A stretch of DNA of 64,000 bases from assembly GCA_019694255.1 (NCBI GenBank), contig JAIBCI010000040.1, positions 1 to 64,000 of the forward strand. The letters run 5' to 3'. The notes below the pieces were generated by a model that searched no databases, was not told the origin of the DNA, and worked only from the letters and a program-made list of their open reading frames with translations. Every line of letters begins with the position of its first letter. The first letter of the stretch is position 1. A program made the translations under genes and the position numbers. Source of the DNA: Saprospiraceae bacterium (GTDB lineage Bacteria; Bacteroidota; Bacteroidia; Chitinophagales; Saprospiraceae). Of this stretch, positions 35,728 through 43,624 are shown piece by piece.

Positions 35728-36148
35728 ACGAAATCTTGTCCGGCAGCTGATTCAGATTGGCTCCGTTATAAAAATGTTTCTTTAATTCGTCTCCACACAT
35801 CCGGATGGCTTCACAGGTACCGGCTACAAAACGGCTGTCCTGAAAGTAATTTTTCATCACATGGTAGACTTCATCCCAATACCCTGGTGGCACCTTCTCA
35901 TGGATGCCTGTATCGCCAATAATTGCAAATTCATTTCGTTCCGGTACCAGAAAAATTAGTACACCATTGCGACGAGCAGTCCGGTGCATCTTGAGTTTTT
36001 CAAAGATTTGTATCGCTGCCTCTATTACAGGAATTGGTGGCATCATGAATTCCACGTGTACCCGGATTTCACAATCGCAGGAACGCTCCGCCTCACGGAT
36101 CGCAGAGATGATGATCTCTTCCTCAGCCCAGCTGAAGAACTTTTTCAT
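35720..36148 (-). CDS. TPM-domain protein (short form)
   Basis: 142 residues, one TPM domain without signal peptide or membrane helix. Recognisable parts: the basic/acidic IREAERSCDCEIRVHVE, MHRTARRNGVLIFLVPERNEFAIIGDTGIHEKVP, and the final YFQDSRFVAGTCEAIRMCG. TPM domains are found in proteins linked to photosystem II repair in plants and membrane proteases in bacteria. Its end overlaps the next TPM gene and LemA is 11 bases upstream; the three are one operon. Confidence 0.86.
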   Translation of the reverse strand: MKKFFSWAEEEIIISAIREAERSCDCEIRVHVEFMMPPIPVIEAAIQIFEKLKMHRTARRNGVLIFLVPERNEFAIIGDTGIHEKVPPGYWDEVYHVMKNYFQDSRFVAGTCEAIRMCGDELKKHFYNGANLNQLPDKISYA

Positions 36149-36159
36149 ATCTGCACAAA

Positions 36160-36747
36160 TTAGAATTCTACTTTAGGAGCCTTTTCAGATCCCTTGTCTG
36201 ATTCAAACATTGGTCTTGCAGGAAAGCCAAAAGTCTTTGCAAATATCACTCCAGGAAATTGTTGAACTGAGATATTATAATCTTTGACCGCGGCATTGTA
36301 TTTGTCCCGTTCTGTCTTAATCCTGTTTTCGGTACCTTCCAATTGAGACTGGAGTTCCAGGAAGTTCTGATTTGCCTTCAGATCAGGATAACGTTCAGAG
36401 ACGGCAAGCAAACGTCCGATCGCCTGTCCAAGTACGGACTGATTATTTTGAAAATCGGTGAGCTGTTGGGCCGTGGCCTTGGAAGGATCAATGGTCATAC
36501 TGGTCGCTTTTGCCCTTGCTTCAGTGACCGCCACGATCGTGCTTTGTTCAAAATCCGCATATCCCTTGACCGTGTTAACAAGGTTAGGGATCAAATCGGC
36601 GCGGCGTTGATATGCAGATTGTACATTGGCCCAGGCTCCGTTGACATCCTGGCTTTTGGAGACAAAACCGTTGTATTTGCTACAGCCGACAAAAAACAGA
36701 AGTAGGAGCACCAGCCCCCAGATAAGTCTTGAAAGATTGCTAGACAT
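36160..36747 (-). CDS. LemA family lipoprotein
   Basis: 195 residues from 36747 (MSSNLSRLIWGLVLLLLFF then VGC), with a lipobox-like Cys22; the open frame to 36843 is not family-like. LemA signature: NGAWANVQSAYQRRADLIP and NLVNTVKGYADFEQST, then a helical bundle to the conserved PGVIFAKTFGF near the end. LemA proteins are membrane-anchored helical proteins of unclear function, almost always next to TPM-domain genes, as here. Confidence 0.92.
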   Translation of the reverse strand: MSSNLSRLIWGLVLLLLFFVGCSKYNGFVSKSQDVNGAWANVQSAYQRRADLIPNLVNTVKGYADFEQSTIVAVTEARAKATSMTIDPSKATAQQLTDFQNNQSVLGQAIGRLLAVSERYPDLKANQNFLELQSQLEGTENRIKTERDKYNAAVKDYNISVQQFPGVIFAKTFGFPARPMFESDKGSEKAPKVEF

Positions 36748-36951
36748 ACTGATTAAATTGGTTTTACGAAGATTATAAAGCAATGATAACAGCGCAAAAT
36801 AACACTTGGTTCCCAAAACTTTATTTTTAGAGACGCAGGACACAAAATGTTAAAAACAGTAATGATCTGAGCAATTGGATAATTAGTAATGATGCGAGTA
36901 AGAGATTGTGGCATTAAACCCCATAATAGCCGGGGAAGGCTTCAGCATCAA

Positions 36952-36979
36952 TAAAAATCCCGCTCAACAGAACGGGATT
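36952..36979 (-). terminator. Intrinsic terminator of the 101-residue protein gene
   Basis: Arms AATCCCG (36956-36962) and CGGGATT (36973-36979) with a T-run on the minus strand after the hairpin. It lies 25 bases past the stop codon. Confidence 0.75.
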
Positions 36980-37003
36980 CTGATACACCTTGATATTTCG
37001 GGA

Positions 37004-37309
37004 TTACCTGTGTCTCCATCCGCGATAACCGCGCGACTGATCGTACGCCAATTCCTCCAGAAGTTTAATCTCCCTTCGTTCCTTACGACTGACGTAGCCA
37101 TCTTCCAAAGCACGGTATTTTGCGGCCCGCAGCATTTGAACGTAGTTGATCCGTTCAGGTCTTCCGTAGTCGCTGCAAGCGTTAGTATATGTCCTTTGAT
37201 CGTAGTCCCTGTCACGGTAACCGTAATCATTGTCACGTCCTGATTGTGCCGATGCTGTACCAAGTACCAAACCAGCTAACATTGTCAAAACCAAATTATT
37301 AATGTTCAT
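37004..37309 (-). CDS. Small secreted Arg/Tyr-rich protein
   Basis: 101 residues with signal peptide (MNINNLVLTMLAGLVLGTASA, then QSG). The mature part is rich in Arg, Tyr and Asp, with the repeat-like DNDYGYRDRDYDQR and an EF-hand-free helical end KYRALEDGYVSRKERREIKL. Not recognised. It has its own terminator. The next gene, a sensor kinase, is divergent, 309 bases away. Confidence 0.6.
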   Translation of the reverse strand: MNINNLVLTMLAGLVLGTASAQSGRDNDYGYRDRDYDQRTYTNACSDYGRPERINYVQMLRAAKYRALEDGYVSRKERREIKLLEELAYDQSRGYRGWRHR

Positions 37310-37618
37310 GTTTCAAAAATTTTATTACTGTTTGGATTATCTTGATGAGATAAGGATTAAATATGAAACGCATTTTAAGTTTGATTTAACTAAAGTCGAA
37401 TGAATTCAGATACACGCGTAAATAGCTATAACCTTGGTCGTATTTTTATTGCTTGCGCCAAATAGTATTGTTTGTTAGATATTGATCTATATCAACTGAA
37501 TAAAAGTACATAATACCTAAATGTAAAATGTCCGATAGTGGTAAGGAAATAATGTATAGAAAATAAATTTTGAAATTGCAAAGCCGGGTATTAATTTTAC
37601 TATTCAACGCATTTAAGT
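37310..37618. other. Divergent intergenic region before the sensor kinase
   Basis: 309 bases between the small secreted protein gene and the TPR kinase gene. AT-rich, with no gene seen. A short dyad TTGAT-n4-ATCAA occurs at about 37484-37497. I could not find a clean TAnnTTTG element for the kinase. Confidence 0.4.
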
Positions 37619-39829
37619 ATGATAACTCCGACTGGCAGAATTCAATTAATTGCTGTTTTGTTATTAATCATCGGACCTAAGTTAATTGGGCAACAGCGAT
37701 ACAATAATGCAGATAGCACATATGTATATGCAAATTTGGAGAAGACTGATCAACTCGACTTTGAAGGAAAAGTAGAAGAAGCCATTCAGTTGATTGATGA
37801 GATAAATTCCTATTGCACAAAAAAGAAATTTACTCGAGGTCTTGGATTTGCACAGCTAAAGAAAGCAGATCTACTGTTGAAAAAAGCCCAGTACAATGAA
37901 ATAGAGCTGCTCTTAGCAAGGGGCAGGGAGAATGGATTAAAGATTGGAGATAGTCTGATCGTGGGCCTATCTTATCATCAAATGTCACAGTTATACCGGA
38001 ATCAAACTAATTTTGAAAAAGCTGTTGAAGCGCTGAAACTGGCGGAAAAAAACTATCCCAAACTGGGCGATTCTTCCTATTTGGGAATCGTGTTTAATGA
38101 CCTGGGATACCTCGAAGACAAGCTTGGGAGATATGACCACTCAATAGATTATAACCTGAAGGCACTCAGGATATTTGATCAGCTTGAAGACAAAAAAGAA
38201 ATGTCCAACACGCTGGGTAATATAGGAATAACTTATTACAGGATGGGTGACAAAACGAACGCCATACAATTCATCAAGCAGGCGCTTTCAATACAGACAG
38301 AAATTGGTGACCAGAAGAGAATAGCCTCAACACTCGGCAATCTGGCCACCGTATACACCAGTACTGATATCGACTCAGCCATTCTTTATCAATACAAAGC
38401 AGTTGAAATAGCACGCAAGACAGGACTGAAAAATCTTTTAGCCCAAACTATCAGTAATGCTGGCAAACTATACTATGTTAAAAAAGATTACAAAAATTCT
38501 TTTGATCAATACGTTATTGCAGAAAACCTTTATGAAGAAATAAAAGATAAAACCAAGCAGGCTTCAACACTAATTTCATTAGCCGACATTGCAAACAGGA
38601 TGGGTGATTCTACCATGGCTGAATCATTTTATTCAAAAACCATGTCCTTAAACCAAAGCGCTTTAACTAAAAATGTAATTAAACAGTTTCATGAATCCAA
38701 AGCAAATTTTTATTCAGAAAGAAGAAACTATGAGCTAGCAATAGAACATTTAAAAAAGTCACAGATTTATAAGGACTCCCTGGTGGATGAAAAGACTAAA
38801 ACCAATGTAGCGGAACTCAATTTAAAGTATGAAACTGAAAAAAAGCAATGGTTGTTGGCAAAACTTGAGTATGAACAAAAACAAACCCAGACAGAAATAG
38901 ACAGGCAGCGAAGCTTGAACAAAATTGCCAATCTTATCAATATCCGGAATAAACAGGAAATAGAATTGTTGGTAAAAAATAAGCAACTCGATAGTATAGT
39001 GATGAATACGCTTCATACAGAACAGCAAAAGCAGGAAGTTATCAATGATAATCAGGAAAAAAATATTCAATTGCTGGAAAAGGAGAAGTTATTAAGTCAG
39101 CAAGTAATCAGGCGAAAGAACACCTTAATGGCCACAGGTATTCTTGTTTTGGTACTGACAGGTATAATATTTTTACAACAGTTCAGGAGATACCAGTGGA
39201 AGAAAAATATAGAGGAGCAAAAACATATCGAAGAAATGAGAGACAATATAGCAAAGGACCTGCATGATGATATTGGAAGTACATTAACCAGTATAAATAT
39301 TCTTAGTAAAGTATCCTATCAGCAAGTTGATAATAATGTCGAATATTCTAAAAAATTATTAAAAGATATTACGGACCAAAGTAAAATTATCCAACAAAAT
39401 ATGAGCGATATCGTATGGGCGCTTAAACCTGATCATGATTCCATTCAGGCCTTTGAGTACAGACTTCGTGAGTTTTCTTCTAAGACGCTTGAGCTGGAAC
39501 AAATTAACGTGCGTTTTGACCTATCGGAAAATACGACAAAGATTGTCCTTCCAATTAACATCAGAAAGGAACTGGTCCTAATCGGTAAGGAACTATTAAA
39601 CAATATTAGTAAGCATGCATTTGCGAAAAACGTTACTATCAGCTTTAGTCATAGTCAAAACCACCTGTTTCTAAAGATTGAAGACGATGGTATAGGCATT
39701 TCGGACAAGGCATGGACTGGTTCAGGAATACAAAACATTCAAAAGAGATGTCAACATCTTGGAGGGCAATTTGTAATGAAGAACAGGCACCCAGGCACTG
39801 AATCATTGGTAACAATTCCCCTCACATAA
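37619..39829 (+). CDS. TPR-containing sensor histidine kinase (HisKA_3)
   Basis: 736 residues. N-terminal signal or anchor (MITPTGRIQLIAVLLLIIG), about seven TPR repeats (about 45-400, e.g. YLGIVFNDLGYLEDKLGRYD), a coiled coil (about 400-500), one membrane helix (about 503-520, ATGILVLVLTGIIFLQQF), then the HisKA_3 domain with His549 in DLHDDIGSTLTSI, and the ATPase domain (N-box ELLNNISKHA; EDDGIGISDKAWTGSGI). Periplasmic TPRs would sense a protein or peptide. It is typical of Bacteroidota kinases paired with NarL-type regulators, and its regulator is the next gene. Confidence 0.92.
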   Translation: MITPTGRIQLIAVLLLIIGPKLIGQQRYNNADSTYVYANLEKTDQLDFEGKVEEAIQLIDEINSYCTKKKFTRGLGFAQLKKADLLLKKAQYNEIELLLARGRENGLKIGDSLIVGLSYHQMSQLYRNQTNFEKAVEALKLAEKNYPKLGDSSYLGIVFNDLGYLEDKLGRYDHSIDYNLKALRIFDQLEDKKEMSNTLGNIGITYYRMGDKTNAIQFIKQALSIQTEIGDQKRIASTLGNLATVYTSTDIDSAILYQYKAVEIARKTGLKNLLAQTISNAGKLYYVKKDYKNSFDQYVIAENLYEEIKDKTKQASTLISLADIANRMGDSTMAESFYSKTMSLNQSALTKNVIKQFHESKANFYSERRNYELAIEHLKKSQIYKDSLVDEKTKTNVAELNLKYETEKKQWLLAKLEYEQKQTQTEIDRQRSLNKIANLINIRNKQEIELLVKNKQLDSIVMNTLHTEQQKQEVINDNQEKNIQLLEKEKLLSQQVIRRKNTLMATGILVLVLTGIIFLQQFRRYQWKKNIEEQKHIEEMRDNIAKDLHDDIGSTLTSINILSKVSYQQVDNNVEYSKKLLKDITDQSKIIQQNMSDIVWALKPDHDSIQAFEYRLREFSSKTLELEQINVRFDLSENTTKIVLPINIRKELVLIGKELLNNISKHAFAKNVTISFSHSQNHLFLKIEDDGIGISDKAWTGSGIQNIQKRCQHLGGQFVMKNRHPGTESLVTIPLT

Positions 39830-39837
39830 TCATGTCA

Positions 39838-39867
39838 TTTGGTTAAGGTGTGAATTAATTACTTTTG
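39838..39867 (+). promoter_or_regulatory. Separate promoter of the response regulator gene
   Basis: TTTG (39838-39841), 18 bases, TACTTTTG (39860-39867), an excellent Bacteroidota pair, 16 bases before the ATG. The regulator can thus be made apart from the kinase. Confidence 0.75.
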
Positions 39868-39883
39868 TCCAACAATAGAAAAA

Positions 39884-40504
39884 ATGAGCATTAGACTATT
39901 AATATACGAAGACAATGAGAATTTAAGGAAAAGCATGAATGCTTTATTTAGTCTGAACCCGTCTTATCAATTGGTAGAATGCAAAAGTAATCCGGTGGAT
40001 GTTCTCACCGATATCTCTCAATTTCAACCGGAAGTGATATTGATGGATATTGATATGCCCTATATGGATGGAATTACAGCACTATCGACCATTCGGAAGG
40101 CTGGAATTGATATACCGGTTATCATGTTAACAATTTTTGACGATCAGGACAATATTTATAAGGCCATCTGCACAGGTGCCAGCGGATATATTCTTAAACA
40201 TGATCTTGAAAACATTGGACCAGCAATTCAAGATGTGCTGGGCGGAGGTGCGCCTATGTCGGGTCCAATTGCCAAAAAGGTACTCTCTTACTTCTCCGGG
40301 ATGCCTGTTGAGAAAAAAAGTTTGCCAGAAAACCTGACTGAAAGAGAAATTGAGATTTTAAACTTTCTTAAGAAAGGATTAAGTTACAAAATGATTGCAG
40401 AAGAGTGCAATCTCAGTATTGATACAGTAAGAACACACATTAAAAAAATTTATAAAAAACTTCAGGTCAACAGCGCTACTGAAGCAATTTACAAGTTGCG
40501 TTAA
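39884..40504 (+). CDS. NarL/FixJ-family response regulator
   Basis: 206 residues. Receiver domain (1-120) with phosphoacceptor Asp55 in ILMDIDMPYMDG, acidic pair ED near the start, the Thr in IMLTIF and Lys in YILKHD. Linker, then LuxR-type HTH (about 145-206): LTEREIEILNFLKKGLSYKMI and DTVRTHIKKIYKKLQV. It is the partner of the TPR kinase by position and domain type. Likely target: the promoter of the following three-gene cluster (40751-40758), by proximity only. Confidence 0.94.
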   Translation: MSIRLLIYEDNENLRKSMNALFSLNPSYQLVECKSNPVDVLTDISQFQPEVILMDIDMPYMDGITALSTIRKAGIDIPVIMLTIFDDQDNIYKAICTGASGYILKHDLENIGPAIQDVLGGGAPMSGPIAKKVLSYFSGMPVEKKSLPENLTEREIEILNFLKKGLSYKMIAEECNLSIDTVRTHIKKIYKKLQVNSATEAIYKLR

Positions 40505-40665
40505 TATCTGAATTTCATCAGTACTGAATTAGTGAGATCAAACTGAAAAGTATTGCAGGTGTTACATTTTTATGCTTCATGGGAAAAGTATCATACTACT
40601 ATGACCTTGTTATGGCATGAAGTATTCTCATAATTAATCTTAAAATACTTATACCCAATTTGGGC

Positions 40666-40719
40666 CATCACATGGATATGTGATGCCAATATTGATAAAG
40701 TAACACCTTCATGTGAAGG
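40666..40719. promoter_or_regulatory. Two perfect dyads upstream of the secreted-protein cluster
   Basis: CATCACAT-n4-ATGTGATG (40666-40685) and CCTTCA-n2-TGAAGG (40706-40719). Their centres are 37 bases apart, both just upstream of the -7 element at 40751. They do not share sequence. They could be regulator sites or, for the first, RNA structure; no T-run follows either. Confidence 0.45.
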
Positions 40720-40750
40720 GCGAAATTTCCAGTCTGCTGATAGGTCGACA

Positions 40751-40758
40751 TACCTTTG
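40751..40758 (+). promoter_or_regulatory. Promoter -7 element of the secreted-protein cluster
   Basis: TACCTTTG, 28 bases before the ATG at 40787. Confidence 0.55.
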
Positions 40759-40786
40759 TCCTATTCATTCAAAAAAAAAATTTACA

Positions 40787-41518
40787 ATGAAAAACTTAAT
40801 TCAAAATCTTAGCAAGGCAATGTTCGTTGTCATTTTAGTAAACCTGCAAATGGACGCCCAGGTAGTTACAGTTTATTCAGGAGCAAACCGTGTAGGGTCT
40901 TCGAGAAGTTTTACAACAGCAGGAGATTACACGCTCACGGACTGGGATGTCAAGTCCATTGCAATCCAGAATGGATATATCGTTCAGATGGCCAATGAAG
41001 GAGGTTGCACAGGGATTTGTACATATATCAGAAATGAGAGTGGATCGGAAAGGGGTATATTAGGTGCCAGAGGATGTAGCATTAAAATTATACGCAATGA
41101 CGCAACGAATGCCCGATTGGAATGTAAGCTTATTACTGGCGATGATGATCTACGCAAAGGAAGCTCAGTAATTTTTCAATGTTTAGTCAATGGTGCCGGT
41201 ACCCGATCTACAAGAACCGGGCCTATTGGATCAGATCCTGGAATTCCTAATGGAGGGAGTAGATCACTTAGGTTAAATATCCCGGGAACTCACCCAGGAC
41301 AGGTTCTGGATTGTACTTTAAAATACAGAAGCGGAAGCTCAGGTGTGCCATTTGAGACTACAGATAATTGGAATATTAACAATGTTATTATCACTTATTC
41401 TAGTAATACCATAACTGATCCAATTATAATTTATAGAGGCAAGGGAAATCCCCTGTGCAGATTTACTGCGGAAAAGACAGAATTCAAAATGCCTGTAGCC
41501 AATCAAATATGTAATTAA
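40787..41518 (+). CDS. Secreted protein, N-terminal beta/gamma-crystallin-like domain
   Basis: 243 residues. Signal peptide (MKNLIQNLSKAMFVVILVN then LQMDAQ). Residues about 26-80 resemble a beta/gamma-crystallin motif: VTVYSGANRVGSSRSFT, AGDYTL, then DWDVKSIAIQNGYIVQM, where DWDVKS is in the place of the Ca2+-binding (N/D)(N/D)xxS loop. Two Cys pairs follow (CTGICTY, GCSIKI). Residues about 130-243 are a second, unrecognised beta-rich region with further Cys. First gene of a three-gene run, after the two-component pair. The crystallin suggestion is by eye only. Confidence 0.5.
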   Translation: MKNLIQNLSKAMFVVILVNLQMDAQVVTVYSGANRVGSSRSFTTAGDYTLTDWDVKSIAIQNGYIVQMANEGGCTGICTYIRNESGSERGILGARGCSIKIIRNDATNARLECKLITGDDDLRKGSSVIFQCLVNGAGTRSTRTGPIGSDPGIPNGGSRSLRLNIPGTHPGQVLDCTLKYRSGSSGVPFETTDNWNINNVIITYSSNTITDPIIIYRGKGNPLCRFTAEKTEFKMPVANQICN

Positions 41519-41544
41519 TTATCAAAAAATATAAATTAAATATC

Positions 41545-42297
41545 ATGAAATCAATTATTGTTATTTCGTTTGTATTGTTCTCTAATTTTTTGATTGCTCA
41601 GGGAACTGTTTCATACAAAAATTTAAAGCCAACTCCCACGGCACAGCAAAAAATGTTTCGGGCAGTTGAAAAACTGGATATTGAGCCCTTAACTGAATGG
41701 TTATGTCCCAGCCAGTTACTTCGCGGTGACAGGGAGTTTGGTGGTAACGGACCGAAAATCAAATGTGAGGCCAGCATACAGATTGGCAGGGATAGTGCTT
41801 CTCTGATTCTGACGGTTAAGCTTTGGGCGCAGGAAACAGTACATGACTGGAGTACCACAGAAGGAACCTGGACGCGGCAAATATACCAAGCGCCATTAGG
41901 GAGTAAAATCACTAAAATATTATCCGACAATACTTCAAGAACGCAATTCATCAGTCCAAAAGCAGGATATCAGATTTTTGTTCCCGGAACTGATGTAGCC
42001 CAAGCAGCCTATGAATTTTTGGGATTTACTGATATAAAGTCAGCGGTATTAAAAGCATATGGATTTAAGCCTGGGGACCGATCTGCATTATCCAACTTAA
42101 TAGCTCAGTATGTTGACAAAGGCAACACAGTCGTTAAGGTCCCTTCAGTAGAAGGAGGACTGGTCAAATTTTTTTACATCGTTGGTGATACAGGAGGTGA
42201 TGATATTAGTACCGACGACAATTGCAACGACGATACCCGAATCAACAAATTGGAGTTTTTTCCAGTCACGATTGAAACATATAAAGCCCGGCTCTAA
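41545..42297 (+). CDS. Secreted protein of unknown function (cluster gene 2)
   Basis: 250 residues with signal peptide (MKSIIVISFVLFSNFLIA, then QG). Not recognised. Visible: two Cys at residues about 53 and 73 that could form a disulfide, a beta-rich middle (SASLILTVKLWAQETVHDWS), a helical part at about 150-185 (DVAQAAYEFLGFTDIKSAVLKAYG), and an acidic DDISTDDNCNDD stretch near the end that could bind cation. It lies 26 bases after gene 1 and 80 before gene 3. Confidence 0.5.
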   Translation: MKSIIVISFVLFSNFLIAQGTVSYKNLKPTPTAQQKMFRAVEKLDIEPLTEWLCPSQLLRGDREFGGNGPKIKCEASIQIGRDSASLILTVKLWAQETVHDWSTTEGTWTRQIYQAPLGSKITKILSDNTSRTQFISPKAGYQIFVPGTDVAQAAYEFLGFTDIKSAVLKAYGFKPGDRSALSNLIAQYVDKGNTVVKVPSVEGGLVKFFYIVGDTGGDDISTDDNCNDDTRINKLEFFPVTIETYKARL

Positions 42298-42377
42298 TAT
42301 TTTGTTGAATCAAAATTCTGCAATAAGTTCAAAATCATCGTCCCGATAAAAAGTAAACTTAATATAAATAGATAGCC

Positions 42378-43424
42378 ATGAAAAAATTAATAATAAATCT
42401 GATTTGTATTCTTCATATAGGATACATGAATACTCAAATGGCCTTTGCTCAAAGCGGAACAAGGGAGAAGTCTACGATTGCCCAAAAAGTAAGTAGTGAA
42501 AGTCATAAGGTTTCATCTGCAACTCAGGATATTAAAAACAATATGGAAGATGCTTCTCATCAAATCACAGATGCCTACAATAATATGAAGGGTATTGTCA
42601 GAGTCTTCGAGCCTATATGGCGCCTGCATACGAATCGTAATTCAGGATCAGCTGCAACAGGGTCAGGCCTCACTAACACAGCGATACAAAACAAACAAAC
42701 GACTGAAGCAGATGCACAAGTCAAGGAGGCTATAGATCAATCTACTGCAAATCTTGATACTTTAACAGTGGGAGAAGTAGCAGGATCCAACAAGATACAG
42801 GAAGAAGATCAACTCAATGTGAATCCTTATTATAATGCTGATGGGACTGCGAATTTGGGAAGTCAAAATAACCAGAAATATGGTTGCTTTCTCAATGTCC
42901 TAAAAGCCGAAATCATGGACGAGATTGATGTAGCAGGCAACTCAAAAGCGGTGGATTTAATCTTTACTTCAACCAGTGCCTTTAATGAACAATTGCCTAT
43001 GTACGCATTTCTGACAGCTTCCTATGCGAAGCATGACCCATTTGCTTATAATTACTTCAAAGGAACCAAGTATAAAGATCGCAATATACCGCCGGCAACC
43101 TGGGAAGAAGTGAACGAATCTGAAGTGGCAATGACTTCGCTTACCGGGATGCAATTTGAGAAGATAAAAAACAATGATCAGCTCATGGCGGCAGTGCGTC
43201 AGCTAAGGGGTTTTTCTCAAAAAGTTGAGAGCAGGACCAAGCTCGACGGCAAGGTAATTGCGCTCAAGACCGAGATGGACCAAAGAACGGTATATGGCTT
43301 AATTTACATCGTTAATCATTATGGCACTACTGGAGAAAGCGGTTATCTTCGAATCAAAATTAAAGTCACCGGCCAGGATTCGAATGGTGACAATATGCCA
43401 GAGACTGAAATGTACTTTCGTTGA
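42378..43424 (+). CDS. Secreted protein of unknown function (cluster gene 3)
   Basis: 348 residues. N-terminal signal peptide, probably cleaved after MAFA (residues 1-24, then QSG). Residues about 30-70 are an amphipathic helix rich in Ser, Lys and Asp (KVSSESHKVSSATQD and on), then a Gln/Thr/Ala-rich linker (about 90-140), then a globular region (about 165-348) with one Cys, opening YGCFLNVLKAEIMDEIDV. Not recognised. The first part might be a coiled coil for binding a partner. Last gene of the cluster. Confidence 0.5.
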   Translation: MKKLIINLICILHIGYMNTQMAFAQSGTREKSTIAQKVSSESHKVSSATQDIKNNMEDASHQITDAYNNMKGIVRVFEPIWRLHTNRNSGSAATGSGLTNTAIQNKQTTEADAQVKEAIDQSTANLDTLTVGEVAGSNKIQEEDQLNVNPYYNADGTANLGSQNNQKYGCFLNVLKAEIMDEIDVAGNSKAVDLIFTSTSAFNEQLPMYAFLTASYAKHDPFAYNYFKGTKYKDRNIPPATWEEVNESEVAMTSLTGMQFEKIKNNDQLMAAVRQLRGFSQKVESRTKLDGKVIALKTEMDQRTVYGLIYIVNHYGTTGESGYLRIKIKVTGQDSNGDNMPETEMYFR

Positions 43425-43599
43425 TGTTATTTGCAAATAGGAATATGTAATTTTTTATCTTTTATTCTTACTATACAGATTTTTTATTGCGTCATTGATT
43501 GTTGACCAACAATAACCGTTAACAATACAATCAGGTAATTAAGATATGGAATTGAATCAAATTCACTTGAAATATTTTTTTAATATGATATGTAGGGCC

Positions 43600-43607
43600 T
43601 AAATTTG
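43600..43607 (+). promoter_or_regulatory. Promoter -7 element of parC-murA
   Basis: TAAATTTG, 17 bases before the parC ATG at 43625. T-rich stretch about 20 bases upstream at the -33 position. Confidence 0.6.
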
Positions 43608-43624
43608 CAGCTTAAGAAATTTGA

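Noticed and set aside
36964..37263. Second minus-strand frame overlapping the 101-residue secreted protein
   Set aside because: No signal peptide and it runs through the terminator; the other frame has a clean signal peptide.
26214..43424. A defence island, integron or mobile element in the accessory-looking middle part
   Set aside because: No integrase, transposase, terminal repeats, toxin-antitoxin pair or CRISPR repeats were seen; housekeeping genes are interspersed.
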